This document shows, piece by piece, positions 1-8,404 of a stretch of 12,177 nucleotides of DNA; position 1 is the stretch's first letter, and the number at the start of each line of letters is the position of its first letter. The notes beneath the pieces are model-generated. The model searched no databases. It was not told the DNA's origin and worked only from the letters and a program-made list of their open reading frames with translations. Both the position numbers and the translations under genes were made by a program. Origin of the DNA: Dimargaris cristalligena (Eukaryota > Kickxellomycota > Dimargaritomycetes > Dimargaritales > Dimargaritaceae); assembly GCA_027576995.1 (NCBI GenBank), contig JANBQC010000480.1, forward strand, positions 1 through 12,177, in the 5' to 3' direction.

Positions 1-1394
1 TCGATGTGGGTGTGTATATTACATGTGTATGTGGTCGGTGTGTGAGGACATGTTGTATGGGGGTGTGTGGAGGATATATTGTTCTAGCTTCTCAGTTTGG
101 AGTCTAGTAGTAGCAGTAGTCCCTCTTTTTTTTTCTAATCTTCTTATTCCCCCCCTCCCTTTCTTCTGGGGTCTCCTCTACCAACCCTTACCTTGTCTCG
201 CCCCTTTCTCCCCGGTTGGATGCGAAATTCCCATCACTGACCCCTCCCTAGCTTTAATTTACCCCATTAGAATCCCGTGTTTTTTGCCCTACATTGCCCC
301 GAGCGGTCTTTTTGGCCTAGATGGATGTGCCCTCCCTCCCCTTCCTATAAAGACCTGGCCTATGGCTGCCCCAGTGGGTTGGCATTGTATATTGATTGGA
401 TTAGCCCCTTCCCTCACGCTGAAGCCTCCTCTATGGGATAACATTCACCACGCTACTCTCTAATTATTATTATTCCTCCTTTGATTTCTTGCTCTTGTCT
501 CATCCCCCCTTTTCTTATATATTATTAACTTATCCCTCGATAGATATATATAATCTTGCTGGTCACCCGCCCAGTCCTATTAGATTTTAAAAGATACCTC
601 CAGTATCATCAATCCTTCTATTATCCATTTTTAGCTTAGCTCCTGTCTGCAATCGTTCGCCTGTCTCCTCCCCGTTTCACGCTTCCTTATACCTCTAAAT
701 CTTGTATTCTTTCCTCCGTTCTCCGACTACCAGTTGATGCGATAACCAACGCCCCGCCGAACCTTACTTACCACTAGTAGAATCACCTTCCAAAACGCTA
801 TCCAGGTGCTCGTTTGACATCATATTATACAAACTATTGCCCGGCTTTATTGTTCATTTTTACACAATTCGGTTCTGATAATTTCTTTCCGAAGAAATAG
901 CTTCCAAGTCTCTCGGTAGCATACCTTATAATACCCTGCCAGCCTGCAGCTATCCCCCCCTCTCTTCCATTACTTTTCCTCACCACCACCAAGGATAAGC
1001 CGCTCAGTGCATCTTAAGTGTGAGCGTGTGTCTGCTTTTCGTATCTTGCCTCCCTTTTCCCCTCACACACCGCCCTGGTCTATTATTGGCCTGTATACTC
1101 TTAGCCTCTCTCCCTCCCTCAATTTATGTTCGCTCATTGACCACCACCTCGGCTGCGTTTCGCTCTACTTTGTTTCTATTTCTCAGTCGCTTATTTTACC
1201 TGCTTTCTTTGTAGATACACCCTCTATCTTCTCCCAAAGCTCACCCGCGTCCACCTCGATTGGCGCCATTTCCCACCGAGCGCACGCGCGACCCACCTAA
1301 CTGGTTGGCCGTGCTCGCCTATTCATCCCCAGTGTACACATTTCCCTAGACCTTTCCCCAGTTGTGGCTCCACGCCGAGAAGAGATCGCCCCCC
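1..1394 (+). promoter_or_regulatory. Upstream region and likely 5' leader of the velvet gene
   Basis: I see no convincing gene here. The first 80 bases are GT-rich; most of the rest is pyrimidine-rich on the + strand, with many CCCTCC and CTCT runs, increasingly so toward the velvet start (about 950-1300). CT-rich leaders on the coding strand are common upstream of fungal genes. A TATAAA lies at 346-351 and an ATTGG (reverse CCAAT) close after it near 395, but both are about 1 kb from the start codon, so their use is uncertain. An in-frame TAG at 1347-1349 closes the velvet reading frame upstream of its ATG. An open frame at 23-463 has low-complexity hydrophobic content and matches no family I know. 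Confidence 0.5.
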
Positions 1395-4300
1395 ATGTCT
1401 CGAGTTGTTGACGATGTCTTTGCGTACCAGTTTACGGATATCGTCCAAAACGATAAAAGTCGCGACCACATGTAAGTATTCCCCTCACTACTCTTTTATG
1501 GCATACTCCACTCACTCAGTTAAACCCCCCCTCCCTCCCTTTCTTAAATTGGGCAACTGCCTGAAATGAACTTCGTGAATCTCTGACCCCACGGGGACCG
1601 GTGCGCTGGCCCGCGACTGGGGGGAAGGAACCACACTTGGTCCCCCTCCTCCATCATTCAGTCTCGTCTCCTGCAGTCGGGCTCCATGCTCAGTCACTGT
1701 GGTGCCACCGGGTGGTCTGGCGGCCACGGGCCCCGAAACAGCGACTCGGTAAAGGCGCCGCTTGAGTACAAGAGTTACCCAAGTTTGGCCGTGTCCCACC
1801 TCTCCCCTGACCTCTGGTTGGCCCACCGTTCTTTCGGGTCCATCTGTCAGGGTCATCAGGCAAATTGGGTAGAGGGGCATTGTACAAGGGTTGAGGGGAG
1901 TGTGTCAAAATGGAAAGACTCATCGCCTACCTCCTGCATATTTTGCCGGAAGGAGTGAAGGTGAGAGAGGCATCGGTCTCGTCCCTCCCCCCCCCACCCA
2001 GTGGCTTGGGTTCAGCTGCGATCTAGTCGATTCCATCAGTGTGCCCCCCTCCCCCCACACCTGCATTGCCAGTCTGGTTCTTGGTGTAAAAATGACCCTT
2101 CGCCCCATTTCCTGTATTCACCAGAGGCGGTGGCTAGTATGGATGGAGGGCGGCGCGATAATGGCCACGGTCGTGACACAAAGTTTTGCCCATCCTTCCT
2201 CTTCTCTTTCCCAACCCATTTCCCATTGCCTTTGATCAATTATGCCTCATTGTCTCGATGAGTATACTGCTGGTTTCCCCAACCCCAATGGTCATTCGAG
2301 AGAGAAACCCCGAGGGCAGGGGTGGAAAACCCCGCTTTCTGACATTCCCTGACATACCTGAAACGTATTTATCTTCTAATCAGCAGTACCGTCGGTGGGG
2401 CCGTCCCCTCGCTGATATGATCCCAGACTTGATCGTGCTTCGAGCGGCGAGGTACATCAGTATAGGGGCCGGCTTAACCAGGGTATATGGGAGTTGGTGA
2501 GGAGATTGGGCATACCTCGCCTCGGCCTTTTTATAGTTAACTGTCCGACTTGGGTTCCAATTTCCGGGATCATCTATATTACGAGCAGGGGAATGGGGCG
2601 GGCAGAGGAGGGGTGTGAGGGGTATAAGCTGCTCGAAACTGCCGCATTCCACTTCGCCAAATGGTCACCCGTTATGGACAGGTTTTCTCAATCTTTATGC
2701 ATGGGGTGCGCCTATGTTCATGAGTGCTCTTATTGTGCTTCCTGGTCCTTTTGAACGTTCATCCAGGATTTCTCTGCCGGGTTGCACCCACACATGGTGC
2801 GATGACACGGCCCTGTACGTTGGAGCGGGAAAAGAGGAGAGGGGGGTAAGGTGGTACTCTTTTCCCACCCACGCAACCATTGCGGTCGTATGTTATTCGT
2901 CAACGAGCGGTGGGGTGGGGGGGCCTATGGACTTTAATGAGTGATGGTGACTTGATCACCCTCTAACCACAGCGGTGGATAGAATGGGTGGCATATTCTC
3001 ACACCACTAGTTTACTGGGTTCTTATATTATCACCCCTGTTTTTTTTCTCATCACCATTGCTTCTCTGGCTTATCTTATCGTTTTTGCTCCGCCTGGGCC
3101 TTAGAAAATACGAATTGATTATCCGGCAAGAAGTGGTCAAAGGACGTACCTGTGGTGTCGGCCCTAAAGGTAAGCCCCATTTGCGGTACCGCTATAGTCT
3201 CGTTTGGTTGGTGGGTGGTGGCTACTGGCTTCGGCCGATGGCCCTACGTGTGGTTGTTGCGCAATGTCTTTGCCACCCCTATAAACCAAAGCACCATTTC
3301 CCATGGCCACTAGTCTGAATTAGCATCTCAGTATTAGTGACATGTGCCAAACTGCACCAAGATATTCGTTGGTTTCTGTTTTTAACGCTCCTCCTCTGTT
3401 TTGTCGGTCTGTATCCGTCCCTGTTCTATCATCGCCTTACTAATTTTTTCTTTTCTTTATGAATGCCCACGGATATTCCACCTTCATGGCTCCACCCACA
3501 ATCCTCTCTAACTTATTGATCAGCTGATCGCCGACCTATTAACCCTGAACCGATCATTCAACTTCGGGTGCACGACTCTTCCAACATCAATGTCACGTAA
3601 GTTACGACTTCCACTTTCTCATCCGGTTGTCCAGGCAATTGGCTGCGGCCGTGGTTACTCGGTAATAAGGGTTTAATTCGTAGATTTGCTTACAATTTAC
3701 CTGTCCACCCACTCACTCACACTCATTTTAAACTGCATGTTTCTCCCCTAAAAATACCTTCCCCGTTCACCTGGTTACCCGTTTTCCTACACTCGAAATA
3801 TGATGTACGTCATGCTTCGTCCAATGAATGGCTGAATTCATACACCCAATGTGTCGCACCCTGGGATCTCCCGTCTCCATGAAATCCCAATCCTACCCTA
3901 CCGGGTTTCAACCCTCCAGGCCGTTTCAGCATAGCCCATACTACTTCATGTTTGCCACCCTTACCAATGAGGAAGGCACCCGGGAGATCCACATTCTATC
4001 AGACTTCCATACCCACATCATTCGCGGGTCCGTTGTGTCGTCCATCTACCATGCCAAGGACACCGACAATGTGGAGGGCGCCTTTTTTGTCTTTCCGGAT
4101 ATTTCGGTGCGGGTAGAAGGCACCTATCGCCTCAAGTTCAGCCTTTTCGAAATTGTGGGCAGTGTGGTTTACTTTTGCAAGTCGGTCCTTTCGTCGCCCT
4201 TTACCGTGTATTCGGCCAAGAAATTCCCCGGTATGGACCCCTCCACCTCCCTCTCCCAGACCTTTGCTAAGCAGGGGCTCAAAGTGCGGATGCGCAGCGA

Positions 4301-6755
4301 GAATCGACGGAAAAAGTAAGTAAATCCCACTGCGTAATATATGTATATATTGGAAAGAGCGACCTCCATTAATGTGGCCAGATGGGGTATGCTCCTGCCA
4401 CTACAGAGTGACATCCCTTTTATTTTTCCACTGTAGGGAGAGTGAAGTTGAAACGGGTTGCTAGTGCCGCCCCGCTTTGGGGGTTGATCACACGTCAACC
4501 TTTTTGGGGATGGGTCGATCCTCATTATAACTACCCTTGTCAATGCCTAAGGGTTGGCGCCTTTGGCTGGTCTTGTTGATCGCCAGTAAAACGGAAAGAG
4601 CCAAATACCCCCCCACCTTGCGTACTCCCGGTTTTGCTCAGCTATATACTGACCAGGCCATTCATTGTGAATATCATTCTAACCCACCTACACACACTAC
4701 TGGCTACTCTATTTTTATGGTCTCTCGGTATTGTGGTGAACATCATTCTAACTACTCCCCCCGGTCCATTTATTACCATTCACTCCTTTCTCTAGGGCCA
4801 ATCTGGCGATTACCAACAAAAACACCAAAGAGAGCCCAAATAGCTCCTCAAACAATCGGTCCAAACTGATGCCCAAATACTCACATGATGACAGCGGACA
4901 TTCAGGCAGTTACAGCAAAAGCAGTTCCTCTGGCGATGTGTCTCCTGTATTCCCCTCCAAGGCTGCTAACCTGGCTTCAACCACCGACGGCGATCCATCC
5001 TCTAATAAGTTCACTCCTCTCAATTCGTTTTCTTCTTCGTATGTTTACCCCAATCAGCCGTATGTGCGGGAGCCCCCCCCAGGACTTCCTGCCCATTTAC
5101 CGGGCCAAGTCAGTTACCCACCGGGTGGAATGGTTGTACCACGCTTCCACCGCGAAACCCACCCGGGCGATGCCCACGTCAGTAAGCGTATCCGTAGTGA
5201 GAATGGCCCTGCCCTCCCTTCGTTACTGCGTCTAGGGGAGGGGATGGGCCCGTCTGGTAACGGGGGTTACAATCTAGCCGCCGCTGGCGCCTCCCAGTCA
5301 GTATCGCCTCATGCGATGACTCGCGCACTACCCCTGCCTCAGTCTCATTCGCAGGCCAGCGGCGGTGCCCCAGAGTCGATCATGTCGATTGACCGGTTGC
5401 TGCACCGCGGTGCCCCCGACAATGTGAAACTGCCCCCACTGAAGCAACGGCATTCAGCCGACTCCCCCCGCCCACCCTTTATTAAGGTTGAGGGGAGCGG
5501 AAGCTCCAGCTATGCCGGTACATCCTCGCCACCCCCACTCGATTACCCTTCGCTCCGGACCCCAGCCTCTGCCACCAACGCCTTTCTGCCACCTATCCAT
5601 GACTACCGTCAGTCCGGGCGGGAGGAAGGGCATCGTACTCCGGGCCCTGAAGGTGGTGATTCATCCTCCAGTCTACCACTAACCCGGTGCGTGTCGAATC
5701 CCCGGCCAACTTCCATTCCCTCAACTTCCTATGGAGCAATGGGTGGTAATGGTCATTCCTCTTCGCCCGTGATACCACCCCCATCCGTGTCGTCTATTCC
5801 CACCCAGCGTTCCCAGAGCGCTTACCAAGTACCCCGGCGTTCCAATGGCTATACTTTAGAGGGCCCCGCTACCCCGCCCACCCATCATCACCGGCCGCTG
5901 GCTCAATTGTCTCACCGGTCGACGGGTGATATCCGAGGACGCGTCGATGGCTCCATTAGCTGGCGAGGAGAAGCCCCAAATTCAAGTGGATATTCACCAT
6001 CCGGCATTAGCTATTCCCACCCCCCCACTGCTACCGCTTCCCCCACATTGGGCGGTGGCCCCTCGGCCGCTGAGAATACCCGGTGGTCACCCCACTATTA
6101 TCCCGTAGCCACGGATGACCGAGCAAGCGCTTCGTCCCAGGCCTCATCGGCAGTTGGGGATGCCTATCTAGCCCCCCATAGTGCCTATAGCACTCACCCC
6201 CGCTCCCATGACAGCTATCGTGAACGGAGAACCAGCGGCCCGGAACGCTCCCCCCATCAACACTCTTCCCCCAATGGGGGCAGCAACCTCATACCCTTGG
6301 CCCCACCCAATGGTCCAAGCAGTAGTGGTCACCGGGAGTCTGCGTACCATTTCCATTTCCGCAACCCTCAGGGTATGGTCCAGGGAGTAGGTTCTAACTC
6401 GACTGGTCCCCCTCCGCCCCCTTCAGTATCGTCGTCAACATCATCGGCCCTGGCCCGCCCTCCATACAATAACACCATGAATGGTCGTTATAAGTCTGAG
6501 CCACACCTGGGCAATGTTCCCCCACCCCAATATCAGCAGCCACCACCCAGTTCCTCCCCGTACATGCGTTACTCTAGGGGGTACCATACCCAGCCCTGTC
6601 CCGCGGCGGCCACCTCCGGCGACGCGTCGTCGTTCTACGGGTCTCCCAAAGCCGCCCCTCCAGTAATCACGGCCCATTACGGTGAACCCGACTACTATCG
6701 GTCGGCCCGGGCCTATTCCCCCCCTCCCCCTCCCCAACCCTCCCGTCGGTACTAA
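1395..6755 (+). CDS. Velvet-domain transcriptional regulator, five exons, 856 aa (VosA/VelC-like)
   Basis: Exons: 1395-1471, 3105-3169, 3524-3596, 3920-4315, 4796-6755. All introns are GT-AG and every junction keeps frame; the spliced product is 856 residues. The ATG at 1395 is the first Met after an in-frame TAG at 1347. The velvet domain (about 26-204) is complete: KYELIIRQ (27-34), TCGVGPKADRRP spanning the exon 2/3 join (about 41-52), SPYYFMF (77-83), GSVVSSIYHAKD (108-119), FFVFPDISVRVEGTYRLKFS (127-146), KKFPGM (172-177), ending in basic RRKK (201-204). Velvet proteins are fungal nuclear factors with an NF-kB-like DNA-binding fold that form homo- and heterodimers and control sporulation and secondary metabolism. 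The large insertion inside the velvet domain typical of VelB is absent, so VosA/VelC type is more likely; exact orthology is unresolved. Residues 205-856 are Ser/Pro/His/Tyr-rich and probably disordered, with a second basic patch KRIR (334-337), and end in a poly-Pro run. This tail is long for the family. Confidence 0.93.
1472..3104 (+). other. Intron 1 of the velvet gene (1633 bp)
   Basis: The donor is gtaagt after the second base of codon 26; the acceptor is ccttag. Joining 1471 to 3105 completes an Ile codon and gives DHIKYELIIRQ, the expected start of the velvet domain. At 1.6 kb it is far longer than most fungal introns. Both strands contain several open frames (for example 1512-1880 minus and 1891-2235 plus), but their translations are Pro/Arg/Gly-rich, overlap one another and match no family I recognise. 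I see no transposon ends, tRNA or snoRNA boxes. A small extra exon or an internal ncRNA cannot be excluded by eye. Confidence 0.8.
3170..3523 (+). other. Intron 2 of the velvet gene (354 bp)
   Basis: The donor is gtaagc after the first base of codon 48; the acceptor is gatcag. A CTAAC branch-point-like motif lies at 3508-3512, about 12 bases before the acceptor. Joining gives GPK-A-DRRP, the conserved core motif of velvet proteins, which fixes both ends with confidence. Nothing else is recognised inside. Confidence 0.9.
3597..3919 (+). other. Intron 3 of the velvet gene (323 bp)
   Basis: The donor is gtaagt after two bases of codon 72; the preferred acceptor is ccctccag at 3918-3919. This gives NINVT-PFQHSPYYFMF. 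A second acceptor at 3933-3934 (catag) is also phase-compatible and would remove five residues (PFQHS), leaving T-PYYFMF. I prefer the first because its pyrimidine tract is better and the extra residues fit the usual spacing before the NPYFFM-like motif. The frame of exon 4 is open upstream to an ATG at 3828, but those residues do not look like velvet sequence. Confidence 0.75.
4316..4795 (+). other. Intron 4 of the velvet gene (480 bp)
   Basis: The donor gtaagt begins inside the AAG codon for Lys204, and the next three bases form an in-frame TAA (4317-4319). The acceptor tttctctag (4794-4795) follows a clear pyrimidine tract. Joining restores Lys204 and runs into ANLAITNK and the long tail frame. 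A second acceptor, ttccactgtag (4435-4436), is also strong; its use would add ESEVETGC and stop at 4462-4464. The intron holds a short stem (GGTTGA 4482-4487 with TCAACC 4495-4500) and a near-duplicated 20-base stretch (4664-4683 and 4730-4752). Confidence 0.85.
4796..6755 (+). other. Exon 5 of the velvet gene: 652-residue low-complexity tail
   Basis: This exon encodes residues 205-856 with no intron. An internal ATG at 4869 might tempt a caller to make a separate gene, but the frame is open back to the acceptor at 4795 and in phase with exon 4. Composition is dominated by Ser, Pro, Gly, His and Tyr. Visible short motifs: KRIR (334-337, possible nuclear signal), MSIDRLL (400-406) followed by LPPL (416-419), FIKVEG with a sumoylation-type IKVE centred on Lys434, a THHH cluster, many SP/TP sites, and a terminal SPPPPPQPSRRY. 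No folded domain is recognised. Pro/Ser-rich tails are usual in velvet proteins, but not usually this long. Confidence 0.85.
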
Positions 6756-6873
6756 TTGGTGCAAAATACACTATTCTGGGAGAGCATTGTTATTTAGACG
6801 AAACTATATATAATCTTGCCGGATCGTTTCTGAAGGCCCTGTAAAAGTAGTATACTCTGGTGTACCGCATCTT

Positions 6874-6892
6874 TCTCTCTCTCTCTCTCTCT
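6874..6892. repeat. (TC)n dinucleotide microsatellite
   Basis: About nine TC units lie roughly 120 bases after the velvet stop codon, inside a wider CT-rich stretch (6871-6900). It is probably in the 3' untranslated region. Slippage-prone and likely length-polymorphic. Confidence 0.9.
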
Positions 6893-6999
6893 TTCTCCAC
6901 ACCCACTCGCTCTCTTTTCCACACATTTCCCCCCATGATGCTAGTGGCTTCTGACCCTAGCTATGACCGTGTTCTTAAATTTTAATTGTTATTTAGCAT

Positions 7000-7025
7000 T
7001 TGATTTGATTTGGTTTGGTTTGATT
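7000..7025 (+). repeat. Degenerate TTTGR pentanucleotide run
   Basis: Five consecutive units alternate between TTTGA and TTTGG in the 3' flank of the velvet gene. It resembles the perfect pentanucleotide array near 10751 in unit length but not in sequence. Confidence 0.7.
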
Positions 7026-7343
7026 CGGGTCTTATTTTTATATAATACCGTCCTCTTGCCGGGGCGCCCGAATGGTTTATTGTATGTTATTTTATCCCCT
7101 GATTTGGTTGTCTTTTTTTTTATTTCGTGGTGTACTAACCGATGGACTATTTGGCCACATGAATAGAGTTTTAATTATTTGAAGTCCTTTTTTCCGTAGG
7201 TAAAAGTATACCTGTATTTTTTGTTGTGTTTGTAGTATTGGTGGGCTCCATAAAAAAAACGGGTCGGTTGGTGTGTATCTAAACTTATTCAAGCAATGTA
7301 CGATTTGTCAAAAGGTCGACGCTGAATAGGATGTGTATTGTTT

Positions 7344-7349
7344 AATAAA
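7344..7349 (+). terminator. Candidate polyadenylation signal AATAAA for the velvet gene
   Basis: A canonical AATAAA on the + strand lies about 590 bases after the velvet stop. Another lies at 7660-7665. Fungal poly(A) signals are loose and either, or an earlier variant, could be used, so this is only a candidate. Confidence 0.35.
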
Positions 7350-7884
7350 AACACAGCTGAGCGCAACCTTTTAATTTTTGGGGATAAGTTGCAGTTTCAT
7401 GGGAGAGTAAGAAATAGATTAAGCTACACATCTCTACTCTTGGTACTTTTAGCAGCGACCTGAATTTTGGAATTAAATACCCGGATTGCCGGGTATAGAC
7501 AATTGGGTGTAAACTGGAGTTCTGTATATACTGCCTACCTCTCATATTTCTTGACAGCTTTATTGAGGCCTTTAAGGACTCCCACGTGCTATTATCCAAA
7601 AATGCTTATTGTATCTATTGTGTTCTCAATGGGAACCAACCGCGTAGAGGTGGTAAGTCAATAAAGTTCCAGTACGTCATTTATAGTACCTTCACATCTG
7701 GGGGACATACGTTATATGATCCTAATTCGAAGATTATTTATTAACAGGATAGAATAAACAAATATTATTTAATGTAATACTATTCTGTCAAGGCAAGTTG
7801 GGCTCTCCACCTATTTACTCCCATACTCTGGGGCCGCGTACGATACTCCATCGACTCCCAAAACCCGGGATTTCCTTTCCCTCT

Positions 7885-7902
7885 CCCCCCCCCCCCAAAA
7901 AA
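7885..7902. repeat. Homopolymer C12 followed by A6
   Basis: Twelve C followed directly by six A, then an A/T-rich stretch. It sits in the convergent intergenic region. Such tracts are error-prone in sequencing and assembly. Confidence 0.9.
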
Positions 7903-8063
7903 TAAAATATGTGTGACATAGTAGAGAAGGCATATTTACTAATATATAAACTGAGCGACATGGCAGAGGTGAAATGAGCGCTGCATAAGAACCGTAATGG
8001 AGCATCACAACAAGATAAATAGGTGTGTCATCATAATAAAATATAAAATAAACACCCAGGGTG

Positions 8064-8081
8064 TGGTGGTGGTGGTGGTGG
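8064..8081. repeat. (TGG)6 trinucleotide repeat
   Basis: Six perfect TGG units in the intergenic region about 320 bases beyond the IDH1 stop. On the minus strand it can read as a His run in a short open frame, which I regard as non-coding. Confidence 0.85.
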
Positions 8082-8270
8082 GAGGGGATAAACCAGTAGA
8101 GGTTTGACAAAGTGCTAAATTATGTATTAAAGAAAAAACAAGGAAATTTAGGGATAGGAAGTGTAGAAGGGAGGGGTTAGAGGGTTGTGGACGGAGAGGA
8201 GGAGAGGAAAAGGTGCACACGTTCACTCCGGGATGGACTTTTTACAACCGTGTCCCAACCAAATCAGTCA

Positions 8271-8276
8271 TTTATT
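8271..8276 (-). terminator. Candidate polyadenylation signal AATAAA for IDH1
   Basis: The + strand reads TTTATT, so the minus strand carries AATAAA about 130 bases beyond the IDH1 stop codon. The distance is reasonable for a fungal 3' UTR. No cleavage site can be read from the sequence. Confidence 0.45.
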
Positions 8277-8404
8277 TGGTCCCCTTCCTCCCCCTATCTA
8301 TGTAATCGATCCTCCTCATCGTTGTACTTCACACTAGGGCAACCGCTGGATCCTCCCCCGGGGGAAAATAAATAGCGAAGAATGTACTCTATAGTATCCA
8401 TCAT

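Larger units (their letters stand above)
6756..8404. other. Convergent 3'-3' intergenic region (velvet end to IDH1 end)
   Basis: I see no gene in these 1.65 kb; the two flanking genes point toward each other. The region is T/A-richer than the coding parts, as fungal 3' flanks often are. It includes a CT microsatellite, a TTTGR pentamer run, C12 and (TGG)6 tracts, and several AATAAA signals on both strands. Short open frames (for example 7467-7664 plus and 7342-7599 minus) show no recognisable protein family and no coding bias. Confidence 0.75.

Noticed and set aside
23..463. 146-codon open frame at the window start
   Set aside because: Low-complexity Pro/Leu-rich translation from CT-rich DNA, with no recognisable domain and no support from start context.
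2550..2575. GGGTTCCAATTTCC as a possible tRNA B box
   Set aside because: It deviates from the B-box consensus and no acceptor stem, A box or anticodon arm can be drawn around it. No tRNA was found elsewhere in the window.
1512..2754. Several overlapping open frames on both strands inside velvet intron 1
   Set aside because: They overlap one another, are Pro/Arg/Gly-rich, show no coding bias and match no protein family I know.
3518..3529. Perfect 12-base palindrome GATCAGCTGATC across the intron 2/exon 3 boundary
   Set aside because: About three such palindromes are expected by chance in a window of this size, and this one is explained by the splice site and coding sequence.
3828..4319. A separate short velvet protein starting at 3828
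   Set aside because: It would lack the conserved N-terminal half of the domain, which is encoded by exons 1-3 with exact phase; residues before 3920 do not look like velvet sequence.
4482..4500. GGTTGA/TCAACC stem followed by T-rich sequence, resembling a bacterial terminator
   Set aside because: It lies inside a spliced intron of a eukaryotic gene; the 6-base stem is short and probably chance.
4869..6755. Exon 5 as a stand-alone gene starting at the ATG at 4869
   Set aside because: The frame continues upstream to a good acceptor at 4795 and joins exon 4 in phase at Lys204, so it is the tail of the velvet protein.
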